Source: JAHEJB01 sp041748175
GTDB taxonomy: Bacteria > Bacteroidota > Rhodothermia > Rhodothermales > Rubricoccaceae
NCBI GenBank assembly: GCA_041748175.1
Contig: JBGTDU010000076.1
Location: 1-43,843 of the forward strand
Direction: 5' to 3'
DNA: 43,843 nucleotides
Below are positions 41,582 through 43,843 of the stretch, one piece after another; within the stretch, counting starts at the first letter, position 1; every line of letters begins with the position of its first letter. A program made the position numbers and the translations under genes. Under the pieces are notes generated by a model. That model did no database searches. It saw only the letters and a program-made list of their open reading frames with translations, and had not been told where the DNA came from.

Positions 41582-43603
41582 TTACCGTCGCACCGACACC
41601 ACCCGGCTCTCTCCAGCCGCCCGAACGACGTACACACCATTCGACAGGTTCGACACATCGATCCGCTCGCCGACAGCTGACCTAAGCACCACGCGGCCCA
41701 GCACGTCCAAAATCTCAACTTCCCCGGCGTCTGTATAAACGAAGAGGAAGTCGCTTGCCGGGTTCGGGTACACACGTAGCTCCGCAGTTTCCCCGGGCGC
41801 CTCCGGCTCGTTCGCCACGATCACTGCCCCTTCGTACGGCCCGAGGTCCACTTCTGCGCCTTGCACGCGTACTTCGCCGTTCAGGTCGAGGGGTAGCCGC
41901 TCGGTCGTATCGCCGTCGCCGTCGAGGTCCCAGATGTCGGCGGGGAGGAAGGATTGCAGGCCGTAGTCGATGCCGGGGCTGCCCTCGCGGAGGCGCAGGT
42001 CGCCGTAGTCGTCGTCATCCGTGCCCCAGTTGCCGTCGGGGCCGGGGTGGGGGTTACGGACGAAGAGAGGGTCCTGGTCCAGAATATCTATGCCCGACGG
42101 ATAGCCGCCCGCCACGATGGCCCGCTCGACGATGGGCGGGCCGCCCTCGGCGACGTGAATCTCGTTGTCCAGCGGCGCGGTGTTGCCCCAGAGGATGGCG
42201 TTGTGGATTTCTAGGCCGGGCGCGTTCTCGCTCCAGATGGCTCCGCCCGAGGTCCTGCCTTCGTTGGCTGCGAAAACCACATTGGTTATCGTCGCCTCGC
42301 CTGCATCCAGATCTCCCGCTCCTAGCCCGCCGCCCTGCGCACCTTCATTGCCGACAAAGACAACGTTGGCGAGGTTGGCCGATCCCGTAACCGGCTCGCC
42401 GAAGATCAGAAGCGCGCCGCCCGCAGTAATGTTGGGGGTCGAGGTGTTGCCGAGAAAGTGGCTGTTGAGGATATGAACACCGCTGCTTATTACCTGCAGG
42501 GCGCCTCCGGAGCCGTTGCCACGGTTGCGCTCGAGGGTGCAGCCGATAAAGGCGGGCTCCCCACCAAGGATTAGACCTGCCCCTCCACCTGATGCCGTGG
42601 ATGTGTTGCCACGGAAAATAGTATGGAGGAATAGGGGGCTAGAGTTATCTGTACTGAACACGCCGCCGGCCCAACCTCCGGCCGTGTTTCCTTCGATCAG
42701 ACAGTCCTCGAAGATGGGCGCAGACCCGTCGCTCATCCGGATGCCTCCGCCGTCGGAGTTCTGGACCGTGTTGTTTCGGATGGTCGTGCGGATGAAATGG
42801 GGGCTGCTGCCGATGATGAAGACACCGGTCACGTCGGCATCCTCAACAATGACATCTTCGAACAAGCCCGTGCTACCGTTGTCGAAGTAGAGTTGGCCTG
42901 CACTGTTGTGTCGAAATCTCACACGTCGAACTACTGGAATGCCTCCAGAAAAATGAATCCCTCCGCCTCTGTTGGCACGATTTCCATCGAACAGGCAGTC
43001 TTCCAGTATTGGTGATGCATCTTCGGCATAGAGTCCTCCCCCGGGTTTGAGTCCGCCTGCCGGGCTTCCAATTATGTTTCTGAAGAAGATCGTATTTCGA
43101 ATAGTGGGGCTACCTCCAATTGCGATTATTCCCGCACCCCGATCATCTGGTGGTTCTCCACCCCGTGCGGCACCTCGCTCTATCGTCACCCCATCAATTA
43201 TCGTTGTCAATCCAACTCCGTTTGCTACCAGGACATGGTAGCTATTGTCCGTGCTGTCATTCGACACACCGACATCGCCGCTAAGTATCGACTCGTAGAG
43301 CGTCCAGTCACGCTCTTCTCGGATCGTTTCTGTGCCGTTAAACCCGCCATACAACTGAACACCATCGGGAACTACGAATGAAATAGTACGGTCGCTCCCG
43401 TCTGTCGGCGTGTACTGACCTTCTGCCATCCAGACCTCCCAGCCGGCCGTCGCCCAGGCCAGCGCGCTCTGCAAGTCGGTATAGGCGTCGGTCCAGTTCG
43501 CGCCGGTTTCTGCTCCCGTGGCGTCCACGTCCACGTAGATGACCTGAGCTTGCGGGCAAGCAGCGGCGGCGAGGCTCAGAATGAGCCCCGCCGCTTTACT
43601 CAT
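41582..43603 (-). CDS. Secreted right-handed beta-helix protein with T9SS sorting domain
   Basis: The 673-residue protein has a signal peptide (residues 1-18 or so), then YVDVDATGAETGANWTDAYTDLQSAL, the usual opening of polymorphic/Chlamydia-Pmp-like beta-helix proteins. A long right-handed helix follows with repeated units such as GGGIHFSGG, IFEDCLIEGNTAGGWAGGVF and VVFVGNEGAQGGGLGAG (motif GNxA..GGG). A DGDGD segment may bind Ca. The C-terminal T9SS type A domain reads LRVYPNPASDFLFVYT to SRVVSVRR. It is probably exported across the outer membrane and attached to surface glycan or released. Ligand or substrate is unknown; no polysaccharide-lyase residues are recognised. ATG 43603 fits the signal peptide; a longer frame to 43741 overlaps the next gene. 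Confidence 0.9.
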   Translation of the reverse strand: MSKAAGLILSLAAAACPQAQVIYVDVDATGAETGANWTDAYTDLQSALAWATAGWEVWMAEGQYTPTDGSDRTISFVVPDGVQLYGGFNGTETIREERDWTLYESILSGDVGVSNDSTDNSYHVLVANGVGLTTIIDGVTIERGAARGGEPPDDRGAGIIAIGGSPTIRNTIFFRNIIGSPAGGLKPGGGLYAEDASPILEDCLFDGNRANRGGGIHFSGGIPVVRRVRFRHNSAGQLYFDNGSTGLFEDVIVEDADVTGVFIIGSSPHFIRTTIRNNTVQNSDGGGIRMSDGSAPIFEDCLIEGNTAGGWAGGVFSTDNSSPLFLHTIFRGNTSTASGGGAGLILGGEPAFIGCTLERNRGNGSGGALQVISSGVHILNSHFLGNTSTPNITAGGALLIFGEPVTGSANLANVVFVGNEGAQGGGLGAGDLDAGEATITNVVFAANEGRTSGGAIWSENAPGLEIHNAILWGNTAPLDNEIHVAEGGPPIVERAIVAGGYPSGIDILDQDPLFVRNPHPGPDGNWGTDDDDYGDLRLREGSPGIDYGLQSFLPADIWDLDGDGDTTERLPLDLNGEVRVQGAEVDLGPYEGAVIVANEPEAPGETAELRVYPNPASDFLFVYTDAGEVEILDVLGRVVLRSAVGERIDVSNLSNGVYVVRAAGESRVVSVRR

Positions 43604-43629
43604 GGTCACGCTACGAGGTGTTCGCACGG

Positions 43630-43843
43630 TTAGCGGAGGAGTGTGATCCGCTGCGTAAACGTGCGTGCATCGGCTTCGTTCTCGCTTTGCGCGGTCATGC
43701 GAATGAGGTACATCCCACTCGGCATGGAGGAGCCGTTCCATATGACGGTATGATGTCCGGCCTCGTACGTTCCGTCAGCCAGGTGCGCCACTTCCCGACC
43801 GAGAACATCGAATACAGCAATCTGGATCTCAGCTCGTCCGGCG
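43630..43843 (-). CDS. 3' end of a second T9SS/FlgD-type C-terminal domain protein
   Basis: On the minus strand the frame is open from the window edge to TAA at 43630-43632 and encodes about 70 residues. IQIAVFDVLGREVAHLADG, HHTVIWNGSSMPSGMYLIRM and TFTQRITLLR-stop are visible. This is the FlgD-Ig/T9SS type A C-terminal fold, in which VFDVLGREV and WNGSSMPSGMY are typical. It is 26 bp upstream of the beta-helix gene on the same strand, so the two cargo genes may be co-transcribed. The N-terminal passenger lies outside the window. Confidence 0.85.
   Translation of the reverse strand, partial: AGRAEIQIAVFDVLGREVAHLADGTYEAGHHTVIWNGSSMPSGMYLIRMTAQSENEADARTFTQRITLLR

Noticed and set aside
1..43843. 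tRNA, rRNA, CRISPR arrays, complete insertion sequences or prophage genes
   Set aside because: I looked for cloverleaf ends, regularly spaced repeats and transposase or integrase motifs and saw none; short RNA genes without known structure could still be missed.

Overview
The window most likely comes from a high-GC member of the Rhodothermota/Bacteroidota lineage (Rhodothermales-like). The evidence is a SusC/SusD pair, type IX secretion (T9SS) C-terminal sorting domains ending in basic residues, a PorV-like outer-membrane protein, lipoproteins, a DAP-type MurE, frequent lack of Shine-Dalgarno sequences, and TAnnTTTG-like promoter elements. This is inference from gene content; no 16S rRNA or tRNA gene was seen.

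Layout. (a) 1-4285, plus strand: a truncated TPR protein, a small four-helix membrane protein, a His-rich membrane-anchored protein and a TonB-dependent receptor, probably for a transition metal. The receptor is followed immediately by a decayed 3' end of a paralog of the four-helix protein. (b) 4327-12389, minus strand: a DUF721 protein, an unusual fusion of a secreted GH2-barrel-like domain to a membrane domain, a divergent class I aminotransferase, a terminator, and a susD-susC pair with its own promoter and operator candidate. (c) 12687-28480, minus strand: a complete division and cell-wall (dcw) cluster read as mraZ-rsmH-ftsL-ftsI-murE-mraY-murD-ftsW-murG-murC-ftsQ-ftsA-ftsZ. It has several ATGA overlaps and lacks murF, murB and ddl. 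A MraZ operator (three boxes, 10-bp period) overlaps the mraZ promoter. (d) 28481-29420: a divergent LexA-family gene preceded by two 18-bp palindromes. Its product keeps the winged helix but has lost the self-cleavage residues. (e) 29531-37332, minus strand: a DUF819 permease, a Nudix hydrolase, pyrG, a lipoprotein with a sorbosone-dehydrogenase-type propeller, gmhB, a frameshifted gmhA and an AI-2E-family permease. (f) 37333-43843: a long gene-poor gap, a GT4 glycosyltransferase, a PorV-like protein, an 860-bp repeat and relic zone with two decayed T9SS gene tails, a large beta-helix T9SS cargo, and the 3' end of another cargo.

How the genes work together. The dcw cluster makes and polymerises lipid II and builds the septal machinery, and MraZ probably represses its own operon. 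The LexA-like regulator shares the same intergenic region, so a DNA-damage or other regulatory circuit could touch division gene control. gmhA/gmhB and the glycosyltransferase point to surface glycan synthesis, and T9SS cargo in this phylum is often anchored to surface glycan. The most noteworthy signals are the non-cleavable LexA-like repressor with paired operators beside the MraZ-controlled promoter, the GH2-like/membrane fusion, the aminotransferase lacking three standard PLP contacts, the gmhA homopolymer frameshift, and the paralog relic flanking a metal-receptor cassette.
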